Of a DNA stretch of 64,000 bases, positions 41,386 through 50,691 are shown one piece after another. The DNA lies in the NCBI RefSeq assembly GCF_902859625.1, contig NZ_CADIJX010000005.1:434001-498000 (forward strand), in the 5' to 3' direction. Every line of letters begins with the position of its first letter. Positions within the stretch are counted from its first letter, which is position 1. The notes beneath the pieces are model-generated. The model did not search any database. It saw only the letters and a list, made by a program, of their open reading frames with translations, and was not told the DNA's origin. Source of the stretch: Achromobacter pestifer. GTDB lineage: Bacteria > Pseudomonadota > Gammaproteobacteria > Burkholderiales > Burkholderiaceae_B. Both the position numbers and the translations under genes were made by a program.

Positions 41386-44300
41386 TCACGCTCCCCGAAG
41401 CATCCCTTCGCTGTCACGGATGGTTCCCCGATCCACCAACAGGGACACCGCCAGTCCCAACCTGGCCTCCGCATCCGTCAACGTCCGTGACATGCCGAGC
41501 ATCCGGCACACGGACTTGATCACATCGGACTTGGGCGCGTTGCCCATCGTGGCCAGCACACGCATGACGCCGTTGGCCAATTCCTGGATGCACACGTCGT
41601 CAATCCGGCGGCGTGATGCGTCATCATCGCCTGCTGCGCGAAAATCCTTCCATTCTTCGGGCCTCACGTCCGTGGGCCAATAGAACGTGGCATGACCTTC
41701 CTCGGTCTGGCCCACGTCCCCGGGCGTCAAGGCACGCAGTCTTTCCACGATCCTGACACCCGTTCGCTCCAATCCCCAGGCACGCGCCACCTTACGATGC
41801 AGCACAGCCTCGGAAATCGGTCCTTCAGCGTCAATCACCGCGCGCAGTTGTTCGGCCAGCTGGCCGTTGCTGCCGCGGCTGTAGAACGCCTCTGGGTCGC
41901 CGCCCGTCAACTCCGCCTGTTGATACGTCATCCAACCGTCCGTCATGCCAGGCGATGCGTCGTGTTCAGCCGTCGCAGCGCCCTCTTCGGTGGTGATCAC
42001 GAATTCCACCGCGCCAGCGGCATCCGCAACGTCCTCCTGGACCACGCCTTCGACCTCTGGCGCTTCCTCGGTCTTGCGCTCCAGCTCCGCGTTCAAGCGG
42101 GCAAGGATCTTCTGGACTTCCCGCTCCGGATTGATCCACCAATCGGTCGACCAGACGCGATGGAGGCGCCATCCCAAGCCTTCCAGCACGACCTGCCGCA
42201 AGCGATCCCTATCGCGCGCCGTGGCCCCGGAATGGTACGCCCGGCCATCGCACTCGATCCCCAACAGATACCGCCCGGGCGCACGCGGATCCACCACGCC
42301 CATATCGATCCGGTAGCCCGAACATCCCACCTGCGGATGCACGACCCAGCCCTGGTTGCGCAGCACCTTGATGACCTGGGTTTCAAACGGGCTGTCAGGT
42401 TCACGTCCGGTCGGCAGCGATTGCTCGACCAAGGCGCGCGGCCCCTTCAGCGCAAATTCCAGGTAGTGCTTCAAGTCGCGAACACCGGTCGCGCGCACCC
42501 GCGACAGGTCGATCTGCTCGGGCAACAAGGTGCTGTAGATCACCACGCCTTCGCGCGCGCGCGAAATGGCGACGTTCAGACGGCGATGCCCGCCTTCGCC
42601 ATTCAGCGGCCCGAAGTTCATCGTCATCTTGCCGGCCGCATCCGGGCCGAACGTGATCGAAAAGTAAATGACGTCGCGCTCATCACCCTGCACGTTCTCC
42701 AGGTTCTTGATGAACAACGGTTCGCGGGACTGCGCGGAAATCGCCTTGTCCAGTTCCGCGTTGGTGCGGCGCCGGGCATCCAGCAGGGTTTCGATCAGCG
42801 ATTGCTGAGGCTGGTTGAACGTGACCACGCCCAAGGTCTGACGGCGGCGCGACTTGTCCAGATAGTGTTGCTCGATGCCTTGCACAATGGCTTCCGCTTC
42901 GCGGCGGTTGGTACGGCTGCCACCCCGATCGTAGATGCCGGCCACCTTCTCCAGGCGCACGGCCACGTCATCCGTGACAGGCGACGGGAAAGTGATCAAT
43001 TGCGAGTCGTAGTAGGTGACGTTGCTGAAGGTGATCAGGCTTTCGTGCTTGCTGCGATAGTGCCACTGCAAGCGCAGGCGGTTCATGTCCGCGCCCAGGC
43101 ACTCGTCCAGAATGCTCTCCAGGTCTTCCACCTGGCCGTCATCACCAGCGCCGTCTTCCTCGGGCGTGGATTTGCTGAAGAAACTGGTGGGGGGCAGTTG
43201 CTTGGTATCGCCCACCACCACCAGTTGCTGACCGCGCGCGATGGCGCCCACGGAATCCCACACGGGAATCTGCGACGCTTCGTCAAAGACGACGACATCG
43301 AACTGCGAATGGCCCGCATCCAGGTATTGCGCGACAGACAGCGGTGACATCAGCAGACAAGGCTTCAGCTTGGGCAACAGCGACGGCAGGCGTTGCATCA
43401 ACTGGCGCACGGGAACATGGCGGGCCTTCTTTTGCAGTTCGCGGCGCAGCAGCCCCAATTCGCTGTCGGGGCTGACCAGGATGCCATTGCCGGCGGGCAC
43501 CTTGCCTGCCAATACCGCGGCGATATAGGCAGACGTCAGTTTCTGGAACCGGTCATCGGCATCGCGGAATTCCCGGATCTTGCGTTCGTGGTCGGCGCTG
43601 GAAAAGGAGCGCAGCACGGGCGAATGGTCGATGACCTTCTTCACCCACCAGTTGCGGTAGCTGAATTCAAAATGGGCTTCCACCTGCTCCAGCGGCACGC
43701 GGCCCTGTTCAAGGGATGCGACCAAGCCTTGCAATTGGGCCCCGACGGCCTGCTCACGCGCTTCGCGCCAGACGCACCAAGGCATCAGAAACTGCTTGTT
43801 GTGGCGCCAGCCGGCGATGACGGCCTGGATGCGTTCCAGTGCGCCATTGGCGTCCGTGGCGCCCGACAACGCCTGGACGGGCTTGGCCAGCGTGTCGACA
43901 TCAGCCAGCTTGTCTTGCAGGGCTCGCCACGCATGGCGATAGTCCAGCAAGTGCCTGCCCAAGACGGCGCCAGTTTGTAGGAATGCCCGGTTTTCGCTGA
44001 CCAGCGGTTGCAGGCGCGCACGCAGGTCGGCCGCCGCGGCGGGATCACCCGCGACCAGGGTCACGATGTCGGCGAAACGTTGCGCCCATTGCTCGTGGCG
44101 CTGGACTTGTTCCCAATCCGTGCCCAGTCCGTCATAGGTGTCCAGCAGCAGACGCTGGGCATCCGCCTTCAAGACAGCCAACTCGCGATCTTCCGTGTTG
44201 ACCATCGACAGTGGCGCCAGCACGGCGCTTATCGCCGCCTCATCCGGACGTTGCGCGTCTGTGCGATACGCCGCCAGACGCTTGCGGATGCCACCCTTGG

Positions 44301-47300
44301 CGAACACGGACTTCGGCCACCATGTCGAGCAGGCGCCCAGCCATTCGGCTTTCAGCACATTGGCGTCCAGCTCAGCCAGTTGCGCATTCCATTGCGTGCC
44401 CACTTGCGCCCAATGCGCGTTACGCGCCAGTCCGTGGCGGGCCATGGCCTGCACTTGAGACCGGACGACGGCATCGTGGGCTTGCGCGGCCAATCCGGCT
44501 GGCACTTGCGGCGCGGCCAGCAGCACGTCGATCAATTGATCCAGCTTGGCATAGGCGTCCAGGCTCAGGCCGGCGGTCGGCAGACCCAGGCCTTCTTCCA
44601 CCGACACCGCTCGTTCCTGAAATTCGGCGACCGCCTGTTCAAGCGCCTGTGCCGCCAGCAAGAGCGCGTCTTGCCAGCTGGGGCTCCACTCGGCCATGCC
44701 GATGTGTGCCAGCGGATGGCCGTGCAGCGTGCCGAGCTCGCCAGACAGCGTGGACATGCGTCGGGCGGTCTCGCGCAATTGCGCCAGGTCCTTGCGCCCG
44801 TGTACCTGCGCATCCGGCCAGGACAACGGTGAGGGATCCTTCCCCGCGTTCTGAATGCAGGTGCCGATGGCATCAAACACCGTCAGGCCATTGGCGTACT
44901 CGTGATGCAGCGCATCGACCAAACCGTTCAGCTCCTGGCGCAGCACGGCCAGGCGCTCGGCCTCGCGGCCCCAGTCGTCGCTGGTGCGCTGGCCGCCATG
45001 GTCCAGCGCTTTGCCCAACTGCTGCAACACTTCGGCTTTGCGCGCCTTGGACGAATGCAGTTCCAGGCAGAACGGGCCCAGGCCGATATTGGCCAGCCGG
45101 CGATGCACGACCTCCAGTGCGGCCATTTTTTCGGATACGAACAACACCGTCTTGCCACGGGCCAGCAAGTGCGCGATCAGGTTGGTGATGGTCTGGCTTT
45201 TGCCCGTTCCCGGCGGACCTTCCAGCACCAGGTCGCGGCCGGCATCCACGGCGCAAATGGCTTTCAACTGCGACGAGTCCGACAGCAGCGGGGTCAACAG
45301 GTCTTCAGGCTTGTAGCTGTCGTCCAGACGGTCAAAACGCGCATCCAGGGGTTCCTTCGCAAAAGCTTGGCCGGGATGATCGATCAGATGCTTGACGACA
45401 CGATTGGCTTTCAGTTGCTCGGTGCGGTCCTGCAAGTCCTTCCACATCAGGTACTTGGTGAACGAGAAAATCCCCAGGTGCACCTGCTCCAGCACCTCCC
45501 AGCCCGCGATCTCGCGCACCGCCAGCCGGAAGGCTTGCAACACGCGCGCCACGTCCACGCCCTTGTCATCGGCGGGCAGGATATCCAGACCCGGGATACG
45601 CAGTTCGTAGTTGTTGCGCAGCATTTGCAACAAGGTAGGGTTGATGATGGTCTCGTCATCGTGGCGTACCAACCGGAAACCACTGCGCACCGATTGGCGT
45701 TGCAGCGACACCGGCACCAGGATCAGCGGCGCCAGATGGGCGCTTTCCGCACCGGGGCTTTCCGTCCAGCGCAACATGCCCATCGCCAGGTACAGCGTGT
45801 TGGCGCCGCCTTCCTCCAGGCCGATGCGCGCCGCGCCGAAGATCGTCAACAGATTGGCGTCCAGCGCGTCCTGCGTCACACGAGCGATCAGTTCCTTGTT
45901 GCCCAACGCCTCCAGCGCCATGTCGTCCACCGGCGCACGGCCGCCACGGCTGACGTGGACGTCGGCCACGCGCGGGTCGTTGCCTTCCATCAGCGCGGCG
46001 GGCAAGGGGCGGATGCGGAATTCACTGCCGTCGACAATGGCGTCTTCCAATCGGCCCAGATCAGGCACGACCAGCGGCAAGGTGGACTTGGTCAGCTTGA
46101 AATTCAGCAGGCGGTTGCGCAGTGTCAGGTCCAGCAGGCGCGATTTCCACTTGGCCAATCGGCCTTCCGGCGTGTCGTCGGCCGGCTCCAGGCTGATGAC
46201 GAATTCCGGGTCCAGCGGCGGCAGGTCGGGCGTAGGTTCGATGGCGGCTGGGCGCTCCACGTCGTGAGCGTCGCCCGGCGTCACCGACACCACACGCGAC
46301 GGCAGCGGCTTGATCTGCAATTCACGCGCGCGATGCACGTCGATGGCGTAGCGGAACGTGTTCTCTTCGCGCAGATGCGCCGCCCCCTGCTCCAGCGCCA
46401 GCCGCAGCGACGGACGGAAGTTCGGGTGTTGCGCGATGCCGGTGGTTTCAAAGACCAGGAACTCACCACTGTCCACGCGCTTGCGCACGGCCTGCACGTC
46501 GTCGGTCAATGGGTCCGCGAAGCAGGCCTGATGCAGCCACACGCCCACCCAGGCGTGCCCGTCCTTCAGCAAGATGACAGGACGCAGCCCTGCCTGCTCC
46601 AGGCAGGACGAGAACAACATGGCCAGGTCCAGGCACGTGGCCACACGGGCTTCCATGATGCGGTCTGGCGTGCGGATCTTCTGGCCATCCACACCAAAGG
46701 ATGCGGGCGGCTCGGCGTAATGCAGGCTCTCGGCAGCCAGGGTGCTGTAAATGGCCGACACCTGTTTCCACACCACGTCGCGGCTCTTGGACTGGTAGCC
46801 GTTCATCTGCAACTCGGCATGCTGCGCGCGCAGCAGCTTGGACGCCTTGCCGATCAGCACATCCACCGCCGGATTGTTGGGCATGGAAAACGCGGCCAGC
46901 AGTTCAGGCAAGGCGCGCGTGCCGGCCCATTGGTCATAGGCCAGCACGGTAATGGGCTGCGACGCCCGGCCCAATTCCTGCGTGCCCGCCTGCACGGTCA
47001 CGTTGATGGCGGCGCGCACGGCCTCTTGCAGATCGGCCACGTAGGCATGATCCGGCGCCAGGTCCAACGGCGAGACGCGCCGGATTTCGCCGGGCGAAAG
47101 CTTGTCGAACCGCAATGTGACGCTTTGCGCGAAGGCCGGATTGCAATGAAGGTGGACTGCGATGTTCTCGAAGCCCTGCGGAGAACGATTGGTCAGACGC
47201 AGGGAACGGACGACGGGAACCGCATTCTGAATGGAGGCATACCCCAATGTCGGGTCCGCTTCGATGTCGATGGCGATGGCATCGGGCGTGTTCGCCCCTG

Positions 47301-47358
47301 CGGCATGCGCCGCGCCTTCCTGGATCGCCGGCTGTTCCAGGTCTTGTCGCTTATCCAT
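41386..47358 (-). CDS. Hhe-like antiphage candidate: DUF4011-SF1 helicase-nuclease-DUF3320 protein
   Basis: 1990 residues from ATG 47358. Order by eye: N-terminal beta-rich region; transglutaminase-like core (about 190-275, RVATCLDLAMLFSSCLEQAG then GHAWVGVWL); DUF4011 (about 400-460, WKSRLLDLTLRNRLLNF); SF1 helicase with Walker A LEGPPGTGKSQT (about 712), Walker B VVFDEASQIPVW (about 1355), GDTKQLPPTSFF and the C-terminal LNVAISRAREGVVIY; Vsr/DUF559-type nuclease fold (about 1650-1760, GYRIDMGVVD, LLGIECDGRAYH, RDRLRQVVLEGLGWRLHRVWS); and a DUF3320-like C terminus. The order equals that of the antiphage protein Hhe. It stands alone, divergent from a binding-protein gene. Confidence 0.87.
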   Translation of the reverse strand: MDKRQDLEQPAIQEGAAHAAGANTPDAIAIDIEADPTLGYASIQNAVPVVRSLRLTNRSPQGFENIAVHLHCNPAFAQSVTLRFDKLSPGEIRRVSPLDLAPDHAYVADLQEAVRAAINVTVQAGTQELGRASQPITVLAYDQWAGTRALPELLAAFSMPNNPAVDVLIGKASKLLRAQHAELQMNGYQSKSRDVVWKQVSAIYSTLAAESLHYAEPPASFGVDGQKIRTPDRIMEARVATCLDLAMLFSSCLEQAGLRPVILLKDGHAWVGVWLHQACFADPLTDDVQAVRKRVDSGEFLVFETTGIAQHPNFRPSLRLALEQGAAHLREENTFRYAIDVHRARELQIKPLPSRVVSVTPGDAHDVERPAAIEPTPDLPPLDPEFVISLEPADDTPEGRLAKWKSRLLDLTLRNRLLNFKLTKSTLPLVVPDLGRLEDAIVDGSEFRIRPLPAALMEGNDPRVADVHVSRGGRAPVDDMALEALGNKELIARVTQDALDANLLTIFGAARIGLEEGGANTLYLAMGMLRWTESPGAESAHLAPLILVPVSLQRQSVRSGFRLVRHDDETIINPTLLQMLRNNYELRIPGLDILPADDKGVDVARVLQAFRLAVREIAGWEVLEQVHLGIFSFTKYLMWKDLQDRTEQLKANRVVKHLIDHPGQAFAKEPLDARFDRLDDSYKPEDLLTPLLSDSSQLKAICAVDAGRDLVLEGPPGTGKSQTITNLIAHLLARGKTVLFVSEKMAALEVVHRRLANIGLGPFCLELHSSKARKAEVLQQLGKALDHGGQRTSDDWGREAERLAVLRQELNGLVDALHHEYANGLTVFDAIGTCIQNAGKDPSPLSWPDAQVHGRKDLAQLRETARRMSTLSGELGTLHGHPLAHIGMAEWSPSWQDALLLAAQALEQAVAEFQERAVSVEEGLGLPTAGLSLDAYAKLDQLIDVLLAAPQVPAGLAAQAHDAVVRSQVQAMARHGLARNAHWAQVGTQWNAQLAELDANVLKAEWLGACSTWWPKSVFAKGGIRKRLAAYRTDAQRPDEAAISAVLAPLSMVNTEDRELAVLKADAQRLLLDTYDGLGTDWEQVQRHEQWAQRFADIVTLVAGDPAAAADLRARLQPLVSENRAFLQTGAVLGRHLLDYRHAWRALQDKLADVDTLAKPVQALSGATDANGALERIQAVIAGWRHNKQFLMPWCVWREAREQAVGAQLQGLVASLEQGRVPLEQVEAHFEFSYRNWWVKKVIDHSPVLRSFSSADHERKIREFRDADDRFQKLTSAYIAAVLAGKVPAGNGILVSPDSELGLLRRELQKKARHVPVRQLMQRLPSLLPKLKPCLLMSPLSVAQYLDAGHSQFDVVVFDEASQIPVWDSVGAIARGQQLVVVGDTKQLPPTSFFSKSTPEEDGAGDDGQVEDLESILDECLGADMNRLRLQWHYRSKHESLITFSNVTYYDSQLITFPSPVTDDVAVRLEKVAGIYDRGGSRTNRREAEAIVQGIEQHYLDKSRRRQTLGVVTFNQPQQSLIETLLDARRRTNAELDKAISAQSREPLFIKNLENVQGDERDVIYFSITFGPDAAGKMTMNFGPLNGEGGHRRLNVAISRAREGVVIYSTLLPEQIDLSRVRATGVRDLKHYLEFALKGPRALVEQSLPTGREPDSPFETQVIKVLRNQGWVVHPQVGCSGYRIDMGVVDPRAPGRYLLGIECDGRAYHSGATARDRDRLRQVVLEGLGWRLHRVWSTDWWINPEREVQKILARLNAELERKTEEAPEVEGVVQEDVADAAGAVEFVITTEEGAATAEHDASPGMTDGWMTYQQAELTGGDPEAFYSRGSNGQLAEQLRAVIDAEGPISEAVLHRKVARAWGLERTGVRIVERLRALTPGDVGQTEEGHATFYWPTDVRPEEWKDFRAAGDDDASRRRIDDVCIQELANGVMRVLATMGNAPKSDVIKSVCRMLGMSRTLTDAEARLGLAVSLLVDRGTIRDSEGMLRGA

Positions 47359-47545
47359 CGATCTCTCTCTGCCAGTACGGGGCAATCGCCCCATTTCAAA
47401 TCCGCAAGGACGAATTCTAAAGCCCGCGTCGAGTAGCGGCGCCGGTAAGCACCATTCCCTGCGGAATATTCACCTGTCCGCCAACGTCTATCCATTGGGA
47501 CGCCGCTTGTCGGCGCGGATCGAAGACACTCGAAAAGGGAAGGAT

Positions 47546-48316
47546 ATGAAGTCGTTCAAAACCTTCGCCGGCGGCATCGTCGCCTTGGCATGCTTGACCA
47601 CCGCCCCCGCGTGGGCCGCGCAGGACCTGAATGTCTACGGCCCCGGCGGCCCGGCCCCCGCCATGAAGGAAGCCGCCGAGGCATTTAGCCGCACCCATCA
47701 CATCAACGTCAACGTCACCGCTGGCCCCACGCCGGCCTGGGCGGACAAAGCCAAGCAAGATGCCGACGTGCTGTTCAGCGGCGCCGAGAACATGATGAGT
47801 GGCTTTGCCACCGCGCTGCCCGGCGTGTTTGACCTGCGCGACGCCCGCACGCTGTACTTGCGCCCGTCTGCGATCCTGGTGCGTCCCGGCAACCCAAAGG
47901 GCATCAGCGGGTTCAAGGACTTGCTGAAACCGGGCATCAAGGTCATGGCCGTGTCAGGCGCGGGACAAACCGGGCTGTGGGAAGACGTGGCGGGCCGCTT
48001 GGGCAATATTGAAACCGTGCGCGCCTTTCGCGCCAACCTGGTTCTGCCCGAGGCCGGCAACAGCGCCATGGCACGCACCCAGTGGACCGAGGACAAGAGC
48101 ATCGACGCCTGGCTGATCTGGAATATCTGGCAAGTCTCGAATCCCACGCTGGCCAGCGTGGTGGATATAGAGGAACCCTACCGCATCTATCGCGACGCCG
48201 GTGCAGTCGTGACGAAACAGGGCAAGAACAATCCCCAGGCCCAAGCGTTCGTGGATTATCTGGCATCAAGCGACGGCAAGGCCATCTTCAAGAAGTGGGG
48301 CTGGAAGACGGACTGA
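47546..48316 (+). CDS. ModA-like periplasmic substrate-binding protein
   Basis: 256 residues from ATG 47546 (AAGGGAAGGA upstream). Signal peptide ending TTAPAWA then AQDLNVYG. The mature part (LNVYGPGGPAPAMKEAAEAF, ADVLFSGAENMMSGFATALP, LRPSAILVRPGNPKGISGFKDLL, YLASSDGKAIFKKWGW) follows the molybdate/tungstate-type class of binding proteins. No permease or ATPase gene adjoins, so the ligand and the transporter it serves are unknown. A bidirectional terminator follows at 48347-48380. Confidence 0.85.
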   Translation: MKSFKTFAGGIVALACLTTAPAWAAQDLNVYGPGGPAPAMKEAAEAFSRTHHINVNVTAGPTPAWADKAKQDADVLFSGAENMMSGFATALPGVFDLRDARTLYLRPSAILVRPGNPKGISGFKDLLKPGIKVMAVSGAGQTGLWEDVAGRLGNIETVRAFRANLVLPEAGNSAMARTQWTEDKSIDAWLIWNIWQVSNPTLASVVDIEEPYRIYRDAGAVVTKQGKNNPQAQAFVDYLASSDGKAIFKKWGWKTD

Positions 48317-48346
48317 TCGCGCATCCGCGCGCTACGTCCCAAAACA

Positions 48347-48380
48347 AAACCCGCATTCTCCGATCGGGGAATGCGGGTTT
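48347..48380. terminator. Bidirectional terminator
   Basis: Perfect 12-bp arms AAACCCGCATTC (48347-48358) and GAATGCGGGTTT (48369-48380) with a 10-base loop. It lies between two convergent genes. The stem sequence is nearly repeated at 51900-51934. Confidence 0.88.
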
Positions 48381-48422
48381 CAGAATGCGTCACGGCAAGC
48401 AAGCGGCAGATACCGCACGGGT

Positions 48423-49250
48423 CTATTGGGCAGGCGGATACGCAGGGTCGGTCAAGCAGGCTTTGACCCATTCAAAATCATCCGACGCATCAATCTCCCC
48501 GTCGATCTTGGGCAACGGCTCTGATGCATAGACATACTCCGGCGCTTTCGGCTGCCGATTCCAATTGGCCTTGGTATCGCCCACGCTGGCGCAAGCCTCG
48601 TCCGAACTGTTGAACGAGCAGGACGCAATGACCTTGGGCTTTCCGGCCACCACATTGGCGACGTACCGCTTGACGTAAACCGCGCCAGTTGCCCAGGACT
48701 CATCCACGGAGCAAACGCGGTCGTTGTTCTGATAGTGGCGAATCGCAAAGCAGGCGTAGTCATAATCGCGCGGGAGCACATCGCAAGACGTCCAATAGCC
48801 CGCGAACTCGCCCCCCGTGAATTGCGCTTGGAATTGCTTCTGCTGAACCACACGGCTGATCATGTCAGGCGTTGCGGATCCTTTCCTGGTTTCCTTGAAC
48901 TGCGCCGCGCGGTTAAGGATCAATTCGCGCACGATCTCGCCCACGGTCTTGTCATCGGACACCGCGTCGGGGTCCGTGATCAGCCGGTCCAGCGCCTTGT
49001 CGCGCGCCTCGACCCATCGCTTCTGGCTGTCCATCAACATGGTGCGAACGTCGGCGTCGGGCGCCTGCTTCAGTATCGCGCTGTAGGCCCGATTCAGTTC
49101 AGCATCGGCTGCCACGGTCTTCTTGTCCGAGCAGATCAGTTTCTCAGCAGCAGTGCTGGCCTTGCCGCAATTGATGGCCAGCGCGGGCGCCGATGCCATG
49201 AACAAGCCAGCCAGAAGCAACGGTCTTACCAGGGACAAACCGGATTTCAT
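48423..49250 (-). CDS. Secreted protein with LprI/DUF1311-like N-terminal domain
   Basis: 275 residues from ATG 49250 (a TTG one codon earlier is not used). Signal peptide ends near FMASAPALA. The mature N terminus (INCGKASTAAEKLICSDKKTVAADAELNRAYSAIL, then SQKRWVEARDK) is the lysozyme-inhibitor LprI/DUF1311 pattern with its cysteine pair. The C-terminal half has four more cysteines (WTSCDVLPRDYDYACFAI, SCSFNSSDEACASV) and is not recognised. Probably periplasmic. Whether it inhibits lysozyme is unknown. The COG3904-like gene is 37 bases upstream on the same strand, so the two may form an operon. Confidence 0.8.
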   Translation of the reverse strand: MKSGLSLVRPLLLAGLFMASAPALAINCGKASTAAEKLICSDKKTVAADAELNRAYSAILKQAPDADVRTMLMDSQKRWVEARDKALDRLITDPDAVSDDKTVGEIVRELILNRAAQFKETRKGSATPDMISRVVQQKQFQAQFTGGEFAGYWTSCDVLPRDYDYACFAIRHYQNNDRVCSVDESWATGAVYVKRYVANVVAGKPKVIASCSFNSSDEACASVGDTKANWNRQPKAPEYVYASEPLPKIDGEIDASDDFEWVKACLTDPAYPPAQ

Positions 49251-49287
49251 CAAGTTCTTCTCTATTCCAGGAGCCAGCCGGGACGGC

Positions 49288-50478
49288 TTAACGGCTGATG
49301 ACTTCGCTATCTTCCATCACAATGCGATAACGATTGCGCAAGTCCAGCACATAGGTGAAGTTCGACGCGCCGGTGGCGGTCTTGCCGCGTGCCGGGCTGG
49401 ACACCTTGTAGTCGTAGATACCCACGACCATGCACATCTGGTCCTTGCACTTCGCCTTCAGGGTGCTTTGGTCCACCACGAAGCGGCGAATGGGCCAGCG
49501 TGCGAAATACGCTTCCTTGTCCGCCAGAATCTCGGATTTGGGGCGCTGCTTCTTGAAGTAGTCAACGCTGTCCGCATAGAACTCGCGCGTGAAATTCATC
49601 GCTTCTTCATTTGTGCCGCTACCCGCCTGAATCATCAGCGCGGCCGCATTGATCGCCTTCTGTTCGTCCGAAATGGCCGCAGGCGCGGTTTCCTTCTTCA
49701 TGTACGGATTGGCAACCGGCGCAGTATTCGAATGCGCCGTTTGAGCCGGTGCTTGAGCCGGCGCTTGCGCGGGAGGCTGGGCTTGCGGTGACGTCGGCGC
49801 CGCTGCCGGCGCATTGGCCTGACGGCCGCCCGCGCTCGCCGGTGGCGGGCTGTTTTGCGCAGTCTGCGTCTGCCCCGTGCGATTGATGCCGTACTTGGCG
49901 ATTTCCTGCGGCGTGAAGAAATACATCTCCTTGGGTGGCGTGCTGAACATGATGCCCAGCACATCCGCCGACACGCCATACTTCGGCAGCGTCGCGACAA
50001 TATCCGATACGCCGAACTGAGCCTGTTCGCCCGTCATTTCCGGCGCGGAGATCTGATGCACCCCCAAACGGCCTTCGGCCACCCGTTGGCGGCCGGCGAA
50101 AAACACGAATGCGCAGGCAGAGGCGCAGTAGCTGTCTTTGGGAATGAACGTGTTCAGTCCACGCTCGTAGACCTCTTCCGCCACGACCAGGCCGATATGC
50201 ACCAGCCCGCCGCCATTGTTCTGAAGAATCAGGGTGCCGATGCTGGGATGCTCGCGCAGCGCCTTCTTCAGATTGAGCATGTCGTTGGCGCCGACACCCG
50301 TGTGATAGATCAGCAGGCTGGGCGCGCTGGGGAAAAAGACGAACGGGCCATAGCGTTCAGCCTCTTCCGCCGGTTTCTGCGGTTGCGCGGGTGCCTGGGC
50401 CTGAGCCGAGGTGGCTGCAATGCCGCCCAGCGACAATGCCATGCAAATTCCAAAAGCCGTTAGTTTTCTTTTCAGCAT
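49288..50478 (-). CDS. COG3904-like periplasmic ClpP/crotonase-fold protein
   Basis: 396 residues from ATG 50478. Signal peptide ends near IAATSAQAQ. The N-terminal domain has LILQNNGGGLVHIGLVVAEEV and KDSYCASACAFVFFAGRQRVAEGRLGVHQIS, the COG3904 pattern in which a serine occupies the ClpP-like active-site position. A low-complexity Ala/Gln/Pro linker (about 225-265) joins a C-terminal domain (AMNFTREFYADSVDYFKK, RWPIRRFVVDQSTLKAKC, DYKVSSPARGKTATGASNFTYVLDL) of SnoaL/NTF2-like appearance. Substrate unknown. Likely co-transcribed with the LprI-like gene. Confidence 0.8.
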   Translation of the reverse strand: MLKRKLTAFGICMALSLGGIAATSAQAQAPAQPQKPAEEAERYGPFVFFPSAPSLLIYHTGVGANDMLNLKKALREHPSIGTLILQNNGGGLVHIGLVVAEEVYERGLNTFIPKDSYCASACAFVFFAGRQRVAEGRLGVHQISAPEMTGEQAQFGVSDIVATLPKYGVSADVLGIMFSTPPKEMYFFTPQEIAKYGINRTGQTQTAQNSPPPASAGGRQANAPAAAPTSPQAQPPAQAPAQAPAQTAHSNTAPVANPYMKKETAPAAISDEQKAINAAALMIQAGSGTNEEAMNFTREFYADSVDYFKKQRPKSEILADKEAYFARWPIRRFVVDQSTLKAKCKDQMCMVVGIYDYKVSSPARGKTATGASNFTYVLDLRNRYRIVMEDSEVISR

Positions 50479-50691
50479 CGGTTCTGTTCTATCGCAAGTA
50501 GAGAAATGAGCATTTCTCGGCCTGGGGCCGCCAGAGTGGAAAACATCCATCGACGCCCATGAAAGCGGGAATTTAGCAGCCTTTATCCACTATGCGCATG
50601 TTGCGGAGGGTGAATAAGGCTGGGAGCACTCCAGGAAATGAAACAGAATTCATCGTTCCGGAGCGTCCAGGCGGCGAGATCGCCTTCAATT

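Noticed and set aside
44902..47436. An 844-codon open frame on the plus strand antisense to the helicase-nuclease gene
   Set aside because: Its composition is His/Gln/Arg-rich, as expected from reading high-GC coding DNA backwards. No motif or ribosome site is present, and the minus-strand gene has clear domains throughout.
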